Shown piece after piece: positions 27,886 to 36,186 of a stretch of DNA of 64,000 nt. Source of the DNA: JAOUEA01 sp963797635 (GTDB taxonomy: Bacteria > Actinomycetota > UBA4738 > HRBIN12); contig CAWCPZ010000003.1 in assembly GCA_963797635.1 (NCBI GenBank), forward strand, positions 1 to 64,000. The letters are read 5' to 3'. The notes under the pieces are model-generated. The model ran no database searches. It saw only the letters and a list, made by a program, of their open reading frames with translations, and had not been told where the DNA came from. The stretch's first letter is position 1. Each line of letters opens with the position of its first letter. A program made the position numbers and the translations under genes.

Positions 27886-30364
27886 GTGGTCGGGATCGTG
27901 ATCGTCTCCCACAGCTTCCGGATCGCCGAAGGCGTCGCCGAGCTCGCGCGCGAGATGGGCGGGCCGGACATCCGTCTCGAGACCGCGGGCGGTCTCGACA
28001 TGCCCGATCACCCGATCGGCACCGACGCGGTCCTCGTGATGCAGGCCATCGAACGCGCGTGGTCCGAGGACGGGGTGCTGGTCCTGATGGACCTGGGCAG
28101 TGCGGTGCTGTCGGCCGAGATGGCCATGGACCTGCTGGAACCCGGGCAGCGCGAACGGATCCAACTGTGCGAGGCCCCGCTGGTCGAAGGCGCGGTGGCG
28201 GCCGCGGTCACGGCGAAGATGGGCGCCTCGCTCGACGCGGTGGCCGCTGAAGCCCGCGGCGGGCTCGCCGGCAAGATCACCCACCTCGGCACCCCGGCCG
28301 CCGACGTGGGTCCGGCCACCGACCGCCCCGAGGGAGAGGCCGTCGTGACCAGGATGACCGTCACGAACCCGCACGGGCTGCACGCCCGGCCGGCGGCGCG
28401 GTTCGTGCAGACGGCGTCCTCCTTCGACGCGGTGGTGCAGGTGCGCGACCTCACCAACGGGCGGGGACCGGCCGACGCGAAGAGCCTCAACGCGATCGCC
28501 ACCCTGGGCGCCGCCACCGGGCACGAGCTCGAGGTTGCGGCCACCGGTCCCCAGGCCGCCGAGGCGATCGCCGCCGTGGAGGCGCTCGCGTCGCGGAACT
28601 TCGACGAGGAGGTCGGCGGCCCCGATGCCGCCGTCCTCGCTGCACCGCCACTCCCGGTCACGGAGGACGACCTCGAGGACGGCGTCCTCCGCGGCTTCTC
28701 GGCATCGCCGGGTCTCGCGAGCGGCCCCGCCCAGCGCTTCCACGTGCCGACACTGAGCGTCCCGGCCGGCGACGCGGCCGACGAGGCCGCCGAGATCGCA
28801 CGACTCGACCGGTCCCTGGTCGAAGCCGCCACCGACATCGAACGCCAGCGTGACGAGGTCCAGACCAAGGCGGGCGAACAGGAGGCGGCGATCTTCTCGG
28901 CCCACCTGCTGTTCCTTCGAGATGATGCGTTGCTCGCGCCGACCCGGCGAGCGATCCAGGCGGATCACCGCACGGCCGCCCAGGCGTGGCAAGGCGCGAT
29001 CGACTCCACGGCCGGGGCCTGGGAGGCGATCGAGGACCCGTACCTGCGAGCGCGAGCCGACGACCTCCGGAGCGTGGGCGCCCAGGTGCTGGCCCGCATC
29101 CTGGGGATCGAGCCACCCGCGCCGGCCCTGGAGGCACCGGGCATCCTGCTGGCCGCCGACCTCACCCCCGCCGACACCTCCGGCCTCGACCCCACCGTGG
29201 TCATGGGCATCGCCACCGCCCGCGGCGGTCCCACCAGCCACGCGGCGGTCCTGGCCCGATCGATGGGGATCCCCGCCGTCGTGGGTCTGGGCGACCGCCT
29301 CATGGAGATCGAGGACGGAACGACACTGGCGCTGGACGGTGACCGCGGACTGGTCCACGTCGACCCCCCGGCCGAGCTCCTCGCCGACATCGAGGAAGCC
29401 CGTACCGCTGCCACCATGGCGGCTGACGCCGCACGCGCCGCGGCGAACACCCCTGCCGTCACGGCCGACGGCGAAACCATCGAGGTCTCCGCCAACGTCG
29501 GCACACCCGAGGAGGTGGCCCCCGCGGTCGCCGCGGGCGCCGACGGCGTGGGGTTGTTCCGCACCGAGTTCCTGTTCATGGACCGGGATGCCATGCCCAC
29601 CGAGGACGAGCAGGAAGCCGCCTACCGCCTCGCCGCCGAGGCGCTCAACGGCCGCCCGTTGCTGCTGCGAACCCTCGATGCCGGCGCGGACAAACCCCTC
29701 CCCTACCTCGGCCAGCCGGCCGAGCCGAACCCGTTCCTCGGGGTGCGAGGCGTGCGATTGGGGCTGGCCCGCCCCGACCTGCTCCTCCCGCAGCTGCGCG
29801 CCGTCGTCCGGGTGGCGGCCGACTTCCCGGTTCGCGTGATGTTCCCCATGGTGGCCACGGTCGACGAACTCCACCGCGCGCTCGAACTGCTGGAGGAGGC
29901 TCGACGGGCCGTGGGGCACGGCACGGAGCTCGAGACCGGCATCATGGTGGAGGTGCCCGCCGCAGCGCTCACCGCGAGCGGTCCTGGCACCCTCGGTCGA
30001 CTTCTTCTCGATCGGCACGAACGACCTCACGCAGTACGTGCTCGCCGCCGATCGCGGCAACGAACATGTCGCGTCGCTCTCCGATGCGGTGCATCCCGCC
30101 GTCCTGCAACTCATCGAGGCCACGACCATCGCCGCGCGGGCGCATGGTCGTTGGGTCGGGGTCTGCGGCGAACTCGCGGGCGATGCCACCGCCACGTCGT
30201 TGTTGCTCGGCCTCGGCGTCCGCGAACTCTCGATGAGCGCTCCGGCGATCGGGCGGGTCAAGCAGGTCGTGCGCGGCACCGACATCCCCGAGGCCGAGGC
30301 CCTGGCCGCGAAGGCGCTGGCATGCGCGTCCGCGTCCGAGGTCCGGGCGCTGCTGGCCGGCTGA
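27886..30364 (+). CDS. dhaM: DhaM: EIIA-Dha / HPr / enzyme I fusion phosphotransferase (one frameshift)
   Basis: About 825 residues carrying a whole PTS chain. Residues 1-125 are EIIA-Dha (VGIVIVSHSFRIAEG, with the His). Residues about 154-240 are HPr, with the NPHGLHARPAARF phosphorylation site. From about 265 onward is enzyme I: SASPGLASGP, the swivel-domain GGPTSHAAVLARSMGIP and the PEP-binding barrel (DGVGLFRTEFLFMDR, FLGVRGVRLGL, IGTNDLTQYVLAADR). It passes phosphate from PEP to DhaL-ADP, so no separate general PTS proteins are needed. One frame change near 29980 breaks the barrel; bridging it gives VLAPSVDFFSIGTNDLTQ. The GTG start has GGGAGG 5 bases upstream. Confidence 0.9.
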
Positions 30365-30395
30365 GAGGCGCTGTTACGATGCGCCCGATGCCCGG

Positions 30396-30995
30396 ATGAC
30401 CAGCGCCGACGACCGAGCCGCCACGTTCCTCCAGGCCATCACCTATCTGCGGATCGCGCTCACGCCCGTGGTGATGGCCCTGATCTGGGTGGGCGACCGC
30501 GTCTCGTGGGCCACGCCGGCCGCAGCCACCCTGTTCGCGATCGCCGCCATCACCGACTACTTCGACGGCCGCCTCGCTCGACGCTGGAAGCAGACCACCA
30601 CGCTGGGCAACTTCCTCGACACGACGGCGGACAAGCTGCTCGTATCCGGCGTCCTCGTCTCGCTGGTCGCCGTCGGGCGATGCTCGATGTGGGTGGCCTT
30701 CATCATCATCGGCCGCGAACTGCTCGTCATGGGGCTCCGGGGGGCGGTGACCGCCGGGGACGGCACGGTGATCCGCCCTTCGATCTGGGGCAAGCTGAAG
30801 GCGAACGTGCAGTTCCTCGCCATCTTCCTGGCGATCTGGCGACCCGACGTCATGATCGGTGACTGGTACCTCGACCAGGTCGTGATGGCGATCGCCGCGG
30901 TGATCACCGTCGCGTCGGCGGTCGAGTACTTCGCGCGCTACGGCGGTGCCCTGGCCGGCAGCGCCCGACGCGAGCGAAGCGCCCGAGAGCGCTGA
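30396..30995 (+). CDS. pgsA: CDP-diacylglycerol-glycerol-3-phosphate 3-phosphatidyltransferase
   Basis: 199 residues. The CDP-alcohol phosphotransferase signature is complete: DYFDGRLAR followed eight residues later by Gly and then FLDTTADKL, the DxxDG..AR..G..D..D set that binds two metals and CDP. Several membrane helices surround it. It makes phosphatidylglycerol phosphate from CDP-diacylglycerol and glycerol 3-phosphate, so its place 31 bases after a glycerol operon is metabolically sensible. The Arg-rich tail (SARRERSARER) is unremarkable. Confidence 0.9.
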   Translation: MTSADDRAATFLQAITYLRIALTPVVMALIWVGDRVSWATPAAATLFAIAAITDYFDGRLARRWKQTTTLGNFLDTTADKLLVSGVLVSLVAVGRCSMWVAFIIIGRELLVMGLRGAVTAGDGTVIRPSIWGKLKANVQFLAIFLAIWRPDVMIGDWYLDQVVMAIAAVITVASAVEYFARYGGALAGSARRERSARER

Positions 30996-31001
30996 GCCTG
31001 C

Positions 31002-32021
31002 GTGGGCGACGTCTTCGTCACCGGTGGATCGGGGTTCGTCGGCGGAGCGCTCGTGCAACGCCTGGTCGCCGAAGGCCGGTTCGTCAAAGCGCTGGCGCGG
31101 AGCGAGGCCGCCGCCGAGATCGTCCGCGCGCTGGGGGCGCAGCCGGTCCGCGGCGATCTCGACGATCCCGCCGCCCTGCTCGAGGGCATGCGGGGGGTGC
31201 GCACCGTCTTCCACGCGGCCGGCATCAACGCGATGTGCCAGCGCGACCCCGGGCCCATGCTGCACGCGAACGTCGAGGGCTCGGCGGCCGTGGTGCGGGC
31301 GGCGTCGGCCGCCAAGGTCGCGCGGGTCGTCCACACCTCGTCGGCCGCCACGATCGGCGAGGCCACCGGCGTCATCGGCCGCGAAGACACCCCGCACCGC
31401 GGCAGCTTCCTGTCGCAGTACGAGCGCTCGAAGCTGCTCGCCGAGCGCAAGGTCCTCGCGTTGGGATCCGAGCTCGGCGTGCCGGTGGTCTGCGTGAACC
31501 CGTCCTCGGTGCAGGGGCCGGGACGCATCGGCGGGTCCTCCCGCTTGCTCCTGGACCTCGTGAACGGTCGCCTTCCGGTCCTGGTGGACACCTACGTCTC
31601 GATCGTCGACGTCGACGACTGCACCGAAGCGCACCTGCTGGCCGAGCAGCACGGCGCACCGGGTGAGCGCTACCTCATCAACGGCGCCTCGATCCGGGTG
31701 AGCGAAGCGATCGAACTGCTGCGGCGGGTCTGCGGCCAGCCGGCCCGGGTCCGGTTCGCGCCACGTGCGGTGGTGTCCGTCGCGGGCACGGTGGCGGGCG
31801 GCGTGGCGGGCCTGGTGGGCAGGGGCTCCACCGTCTGCCCCGAGATGCTTCGCACCCTGCTGCACGGCCATCGCTACGACGGATCGCTGGCGCGCCGCGC
31901 GCTCGACCTGCGCTACACCCCGCTGGAGATGACCGTCCGCCGCACCTTGGCCTGGTACGCCGAACGCGGCCTGGCGCCGGCGCCGCGACCGCCGAGCCCC
32001 GACCCGGTGACCGGCGCGTAG
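31002..32021 (+). CDS. NAD-dependent epimerase/dehydratase, dihydroflavonol-reductase-like
   Basis: 339 residues, extended SDR: VFVTGGSGFVGGALVQRL, HTSSAATIG and the catalytic YERSK motif, then CVNPSSVQGPG. The family includes dihydroflavonol 4-reductase-like and hopanoid HpnA-like proteins with unknown bacterial substrates. The Ala/Pro-rich tail has no known role. The GTG start is 6 bases after pgsA, so a lipid-related role is possible but not shown. Confidence 0.82.
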   Translation: MGDVFVTGGSGFVGGALVQRLVAEGRFVKALARSEAAAEIVRALGAQPVRGDLDDPAALLEGMRGVRTVFHAAGINAMCQRDPGPMLHANVEGSAAVVRAASAAKVARVVHTSSAATIGEATGVIGREDTPHRGSFLSQYERSKLLAERKVLALGSELGVPVVCVNPSSVQGPGRIGGSSRLLLDLVNGRLPVLVDTYVSIVDVDDCTEAHLLAEQHGAPGERYLINGASIRVSEAIELLRRVCGQPARVRFAPRAVVSVAGTVAGGVAGLVGRGSTVCPEMLRTLLHGHRYDGSLARRALDLRYTPLEMTVRRTLAWYAERGLAPAPRPPSPDPVTGA

Positions 32022-32074
32022 GATTGCTGTTTCGGGCACGACATGCGCCCACGACCTTCGAAGGAGCACCGAAC

Positions 32075-33070
32075 GTGAGCGACTCGCAGCGGCCCGACCG
32101 GAACCTCGCGATGGAACTGGCACGCGTCACCGAGGCGGCGGCGCTGGCCGCCGGCCGTTGGATCGGCCACGGCGACAAGATCGCGGCCGACCAGGCCGCC
32201 GTCGACGCGATGCGGCTGATGATCGACACCGTCTCGATGCACGGCACCGTCGTGATCGGCGAGGGTGAGAAGGACGAAGCGCCGATGCTCTACAACGGCG
32301 AGGAAGTGGGCAACGGCGAGGGCCCCGGGGTCGACGTGGCGGTCGACCCCGTCGACGGAACCACCCTCACCGCCCTCGGCCAACCCAACGCGGTGGCGGT
32401 GATCGCGCTCGCTCCCCGCGACACGATGTTCTTCCCCGGAGCGGCCGTGTACATGGAGAAGATCGCCGCCGGCGCCGAGTCGGCCGACGTGATCGACATC
32501 ACCGCTTCCCCGGAAGAGAACGTCCGGTTGGTCGCCAAGGCCAAGGGCGTTCGGCCCGAAGAGGTCAGCGTCACCGTCCTCGACCGGCCCCGCCACGAGG
32601 GCCTCATCGCCGCCATCCGCAGCGTGGGCGCTCGCGTGTACCTGATCAGCGACGGCGACGTCGCGGGCGCCATCGCCGCCGCGGCTCCCCGGTCGGGCAT
32701 CGACCTGCTCATGGGGATCGGCGGGACCCCCGAAGGGGTGATCGCCGCTGCCGCGCTCAAATGCCTCGGCGGCGCCATCCAGGGACGTCTCGCACCGCGC
32801 GACGACGATGAGCGGCAGCAGCTCGTCGACGACGGCTACGACGTCGACGCCGTGCTGTCCACGGACGATCTCGTCAGCGGCGACGACGTGTTCTTCGCGG
32901 CCACCGGGATCACCGAGGGGAACCTGCTCCGAGGGGTTCGCTACTGGCCCGACGGCGCCACGACGCACTCCATGGTGATGCGGTCGAGGTCGGGCACGGT
33001 GCGGTGGGTCGAGGCCGAGCATCGGTTCGAGAAGCTCGAACGATTCTCACCGATCGCCTATCGGCGCTGA
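32075..33070 (+). CDS. glpX: Class II fructose-1,6-bisphosphatase GlpX
   Basis: 331 residues. It has the class II FBPase motifs GEGEKDEAPMLYNGE, the metal site DPVDGTTLTALGQPNA, GIGGTPEGVIAAAALKCLGG and YWPDGATTHSMVMRS. It hydrolyses fructose 1,6-bisphosphate, the committed step that turns dihydroxyacetone phosphate from glycerol into hexose. It is last in the run; GTG 32075 has AAGGAG 8 bases upstream. E. coli glpX is also glycerol-operon linked, which supports the regulon reading. Confidence 0.93.
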   Translation: MSDSQRPDRNLAMELARVTEAAALAAGRWIGHGDKIAADQAAVDAMRLMIDTVSMHGTVVIGEGEKDEAPMLYNGEEVGNGEGPGVDVAVDPVDGTTLTALGQPNAVAVIALAPRDTMFFPGAAVYMEKIAAGAESADVIDITASPEENVRLVAKAKGVRPEEVSVTVLDRPRHEGLIAAIRSVGARVYLISDGDVAGAIAAAAPRSGIDLLMGIGGTPEGVIAAAALKCLGGAIQGRLAPRDDDERQQLVDDGYDVDAVLSTDDLVSGDDVFFAATGITEGNLLRGVRYWPDGATTHSMVMRSRSGTVRWVEAEHRFEKLERFSPIAYRR

Positions 33071-33138
33071 GCCGACCTGCCGCTCGGACCTGCCGGCGAC
33101 GTATCCTTCCCCCAGGGCGAGCGCGAAGGGAACCCATC

Positions 33139-33420
33139 ATGGCGGAGAAGACGATCTTGGTCTGCGACACCTGCGGACGACCGGCGGCCGAGACGATCAC
33201 GATCAAGGTCGCACGAGGGAACTTCGTGAAGGACCTCTGCAGCACGCACGTCAACGAGGCGATCGCCGGTGCGCGCAAGCCTCGGCCCGGACGACGGAAG
33301 GCGGTCGTCGGCAGCGCCAAGCCCGAAGGCCACCGCAGCCCCGAAGAAGCGTGGTCGTCCCCGGAAGAAGCCGGCCTGATCGGCGCTAGACCGACCGGTA
33401 CGTGCCCTGTTCCACCCTGA
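33139..33420 (+). CDS. Small zinc-ribbon-type protein
   Basis: 93 residues. The N-terminus has one CDTC knuckle (TILVCDTCGRPAAETITIK) and a second Cys and His in DLCSTHVNEAI, a possible CxxC...CxxH zinc site. A basic patch KPRPGRRK follows. This resembles a family of actinobacterial zinc-ribbon proteins that sit near nucleoid or stress genes, but I assign no function. The ending overlaps the opposite-strand winged-helix gene by 35 bases, and the last 40 residues may be poorly conserved. Confidence 0.7.
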   Translation: MAEKTILVCDTCGRPAAETITIKVARGNFVKDLCSTHVNEAIAGARKPRPGRRKAVVGSAKPEGHRSPEEAWSSPEEAGLIGARPTGTCPVPP

Positions 33421-33595
33421 CGATCGTCCCCGCGCTCGCGAGCTCACGCAGGGTGCGCCCCACCACACCACGCACATCCGGGGTCTCGAACGGATCGAGG
33501 TAGCCGGCACGCAGCGCCCGATCCTGGATCACCGTCCAGTGCAGCGGCCCATCCGCCGCCTCCAGCACGGCGAGGATCGCCGCCGCAGGTTCCAT
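33386..33595 (-). CDS. Short winged-helix protein, HARE-HTH-like
   Basis: 69 residues from ATG 33593-33595: ILAVLEAADGPLHWTVIQDRAL, then VVGRTLRELASAGTIVRVEQGTY. This is a helix-turn-helix with a wing ending in a G-Y strand, close to the HARE-HTH pattern seen in restriction and RNA polymerase delta-type proteins. It probably binds DNA or another protein. It is short for a regulator and follows the LLM oxidoreductase stop region on the same strand. Confidence 0.65.
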   Translation of the reverse strand: MEPAAAILAVLEAADGPLHWTVIQDRALRAGYLDPFETPDVRGVVGRTLRELASAGTIVRVEQGTYRSV

Positions 33596-33597
33596 CC

Positions 33598-34608
33598 TCA
33601 CGCGCCCGCGCGGAACGGACCCATCACCCGCTCGGCGAAGAGCTCCACCTGCTCCGGTTCGGGAACCGCGAACGGCAACACCCACGGGGCGATCACGACC
33701 TCCTCCACGCCGAGCGATCCGAACGCATGGAGCCGCTCCAGTGCCTGCTCAGGCGTGCCGGAGAGCGTGTCGGCGCGCCACGAGGCGTCGGTCTCGGCGG
33801 CCATCGCATCGCCCGGCATCGAGGCCCGCCCCCGCTCGAACGCCGCCCGTGCGGCGGCCTCGTCCTCACCCAGCAGGCAGGAGAGCCCCACCGAGAGACG
33901 GAACGTGGCGGGGTCACGGCCCTCCTGTTCGCAGATCTGCCTGGCGGCCGCGACCCGGTCGGCGTAGGCCTCGGGCGCCCAGCGCCACACGGCGTTCCAG
34001 CCGTCGGCATGACGAGCCGCCAGCCGCAGCAGTCGCGGTCCGCCCTTGCCGCCCACCCACACCGGGATCCGCGGCTCCTGCGCCGACGCCGGGAGGAGCC
34101 GGGCATCACGGAGCGTGACCGTCGGTCCGTCGAAGGTCGCCGGCGCTCCGGAGAACAGCGCCTCGAGCACCTGGAGCGTCTCCTCCAACGCCTCGAACCG
34201 TTCACCGACGGTGCCGAACGGATACCCGAACGCCGAGAATTCCTGTTCGAGCCACCCCGCCCCGATCCCGAGATCGAGCCGCCCGCCGGAGAGCTGATCG
34301 ATCGTGGCGGCCATCTTCGCGAGGTTGGACGGATGTCGGAACGGCGCGCACAGGACGAGCGCGCCGAGACGGACACGGTCCGTCACCGCTGCCAGCCCGG
34401 CGAGCGCCGTCATGGGCTCCAGGGAGGCGATCGGCTGCGGATCGGCACCGTAGCGTCCGAACGAATAGAAGAAGTGGTCGGAGATCGACACCGAGTCGAA
34501 CCCGAGCTCCTCCGCCCGGTTCGCCCACGCGGCCATGGCTTCGAACGTGATGGGCGCGGACCCCGGCAAGGAGAACCCGTAGTGCGGCAGGCTCAGCCCG
34601 AATCGCAT
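33598..34608 (-). CDS. Luciferase-like monooxygenase (LLM) family oxidoreductase, F420-type
   Basis: 336 residues, TIM-barrel of the bacterial luciferase superfamily: RFGLSLPHYGFSLP, EELGFDSVSISDHFFY, LGALVLCAPFRHPSNLAKMAATIDQLSGGR and VWVGGKGGPRLLRLAARHADGWN. The pattern fits the actinobacterial F420-dependent LLM group rather than FMN luciferase, but cofactor choice is inferred. Substrate is unknown. ATG 34606-34608 was chosen; another in-frame start lies 18 bases earlier. It ends 2 bases before the winged-helix gene start. Confidence 0.85.
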   Translation of the reverse strand: MRFGLSLPHYGFSLPGSAPITFEAMAAWANRAEELGFDSVSISDHFFYSFGRYGADPQPIASLEPMTALAGLAAVTDRVRLGALVLCAPFRHPSNLAKMAATIDQLSGGRLDLGIGAGWLEQEFSAFGYPFGTVGERFEALEETLQVLEALFSGAPATFDGPTVTLRDARLLPASAQEPRIPVWVGGKGGPRLLRLAARHADGWNAVWRWAPEAYADRVAAARQICEQEGRDPATFRLSVGLSCLLGEDEAAARAAFERGRASMPGDAMAAETDASWRADTLSGTPEQALERLHAFGSLGVEEVVIAPWVLPFAVPEPEQVELFAERVMGPFRAGA

Positions 34609-34654
34609 GTGCCCGAGGATACCCATCGGCGCGCGGAGCGCCGTCGGCGAGCGG

Positions 34655-35452
34655 TCAGGGACTCGGTGAGGACAGCGGAGCCCGGGTGGCGATGATCCCG
34701 CGCATCACGGCGTGGCCACCCGTATCGCGCACGACGACGCGGTCGAACACGCCGAGGTCCCGATCGATGTCCTCCCACATGATCCCGGAGCCGGCGGCGT
34801 CGAGCGCATCGATCTGGCCGGCCGCCAGGGATGCGCCGTCGGGGCCACGGAGCCACACGGTGAACGGCACGTCCTTGCGTTGCGCGGGCGGCACGCCGTT
34901 GACGAGCACCACGGCCATGTCGGTGATCGTGGGCGAGACCAGGGTGAGCGCGCTGCCACCACCTCCACCCTCGTTCGTCGGGCCGAGCGTGCCGAGGAAC
35001 ACCTCCCCCTCGGGGTCGGCGAACTCGGCCGAGGACAGGATCCGGGAGAACTTCTCGGCCGCGCTCTGCTGGCGGAGCGTGGTGACCAGTGCCGCCTCGT
35101 CCGAGCGCGCGGCCCTGCCGGCCATCACGGCGCCCCAGCCGAGACCGCTCACGGCGAGCATCGCGGCGAGGACCGCGACGACCGCCAGTCGGCCTCGTCG
35201 CGGAGCCGTGTGTGGGGTACGTCGTCCCGACGCGTGGTTGATCGAGGCGATGACCGAGGCCTCGAGCGCGGGGTCGGGTTCGGTCTGGTCGACACCGAAC
35301 GCGAAGACGGCCGCCGCGCTCTCCATCTCGGCGGCTTCCTTCCTGCAGGCCGCGCACCACACCAGATGCCGGTCGATGCTCGCCCGCTCGCGAGCGGGCA
35401 GGGTGCCGAGCGCACGCTCCGTCAGGCCATCCCGCACGGTGACGCAGTTCAC
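34655..35452 (-). CDS. Anti-sigma factor, zinc-finger type with one membrane helix
   Basis: 265 residues. The N-terminal ZAS-like segment has HLVWCAACRKEA (HxxxCxxC). One membrane helix follows (LAVVAVLAAMLAVSGLGWGAVM), then an extracellular beta-rich domain (RKDVPFTVWLRGPDG). It should bind and hold the ECF sigma factor whose stop it overlaps by 4 bases at 35449-35452. The outer domain resembles the RskA C-terminal domain family, suggesting release by regulated proteolysis. Confidence 0.85.
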   Translation of the reverse strand: MNCVTVRDGLTERALGTLPARERASIDRHLVWCAACRKEAAEMESAAAVFAFGVDQTEPDPALEASVIASINHASGRRTPHTAPRRGRLAVVAVLAAMLAVSGLGWGAVMAGRAARSDEAALVTTLRQQSAAEKFSRILSSAEFADPEGEVFLGTLGPTNEGGGGGSALTLVSPTITDMAVVLVNGVPPAQRKDVPFTVWLRGPDGASLAAGQIDALDAAGSGIMWEDIDRDLGVFDRVVVRDTGGHAVMRGIIATRAPLSSPSP

Positions 35453-36021
35453 AGCAGGTCCTTGCCCTCGTTGGCCTTGCGCACCTTGATCATCGCCGAG
35501 CGGAGCCGGGTCTTGACCGTGCCGAGGGGGATGCCGTCGGCCTCAGCGATCTCGCGGGCGGTCTGCCCGCGGAAGTATGCCCGGCCCACGAGCAGGCGCT
35601 CCGCCGGTGAGAGGGACTCCAGCGCGCGCAACGCCGAGTCGCGTTCGATCAGGACGGCCTCTTCATCCAGGCCCGGGGCGTCGGGCACCTCATCGACGAG
35701 GACCAGCGTCGGACGCGACACGCCGGTCTCCCGCCGGAGCCGGTCGACGGCGAGGTTGTGCGCGATCGTCATCAACCAGGTGGACAGGCGTCCGCGCGCC
35801 GGATCGAACCGCGCCGCCTTCCGCCACGCGGTGAGGAAGACGTCCTGGGTGAGCTCTTCGGCGGACTCCCGGGTTCCGAGCAGGCGAAGTCCCAGCGAGT
35901 AGACGGGACGACCGAACCGCGAATAGAGCGTGCGGATGGCGTCGTCGTTGCCGGCGAGGAGCCCTTCCATCAGTTGCTGTTCCTCTCGTGGGAGGAGTGG
36001 ACCGTCGTTCCGAGCCTGCAC
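35449..36021 (-). CDS. ECF RNA polymerase sigma factor
   Basis: About 190 residues with region 2 (IRTLYSRFGRPVYSLGLRLL, ESAEELTQDVFLTAWRKAARF, STWLMTIAHNLAVDRLR) and region 4 (LSPAERLLVGRAYFRGQTAREIAEADGIPLGTVKTRLRSA). It directs RNA polymerase to its own regulon and is held by the membrane anti-sigma factor. GTG 36021 with AAGGG upstream was preferred over ATG 35970, because the added residues (PREEQQL) extend the region 2 helix. The 165-base region to the divergent nfeD gene must contain both promoters. Confidence 0.88.
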   Translation of the reverse strand: MQARNDGPLLPREEQQLMEGLLAGNDDAIRTLYSRFGRPVYSLGLRLLGTRESAEELTQDVFLTAWRKAARFDPARGRLSTWLMTIAHNLAVDRLRRETGVSRPTLVLVDEVPDAPGLDEEAVLIERDSALRALESLSPAERLLVGRAYFRGQTAREIAEADGIPLGTVKTRLRSAMIKVRKANEGKDLL

Positions 36022-36148
36022 CCGGTGTCCCTTCGATATACGGAGCTCGCGCTGGTCGAGGCTTGCGGCTTGCACGCCGTTCGACACGCCCGATCGATTA
36101 TCGACCAGGCAGGAACCCCTGCACAGCGTTCGCGGCCCGATTACGCTC

Positions 36149-36158
36149 GGTTCGAACC
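36149..36158. promoter_or_regulatory. 10-bp perfect palindrome in the sigma/nfeD divergent region
   Basis: GGTTCGAACC lies 29 bp upstream of nfeD and about 130 bp upstream of the sigma gene. A regulatory role is only a possibility. Confidence 0.25.
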
Positions 36159-36186
36159 AACTCTCCACATGTGACGAACCAGGGTT

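Noticed and set aside
27769..30285. 838-codon minus-strand frame opposite dhaM
   Set aside because: Antisense shadow in GC-rich sequence. DhaM motifs on the plus strand are decisive.
36140..36160. Possible tRNA T-loop (GGTTCGAACC)
   Set aside because: No acceptor, D or anticodon arms surround it. It is a short palindrome in a promoter region.
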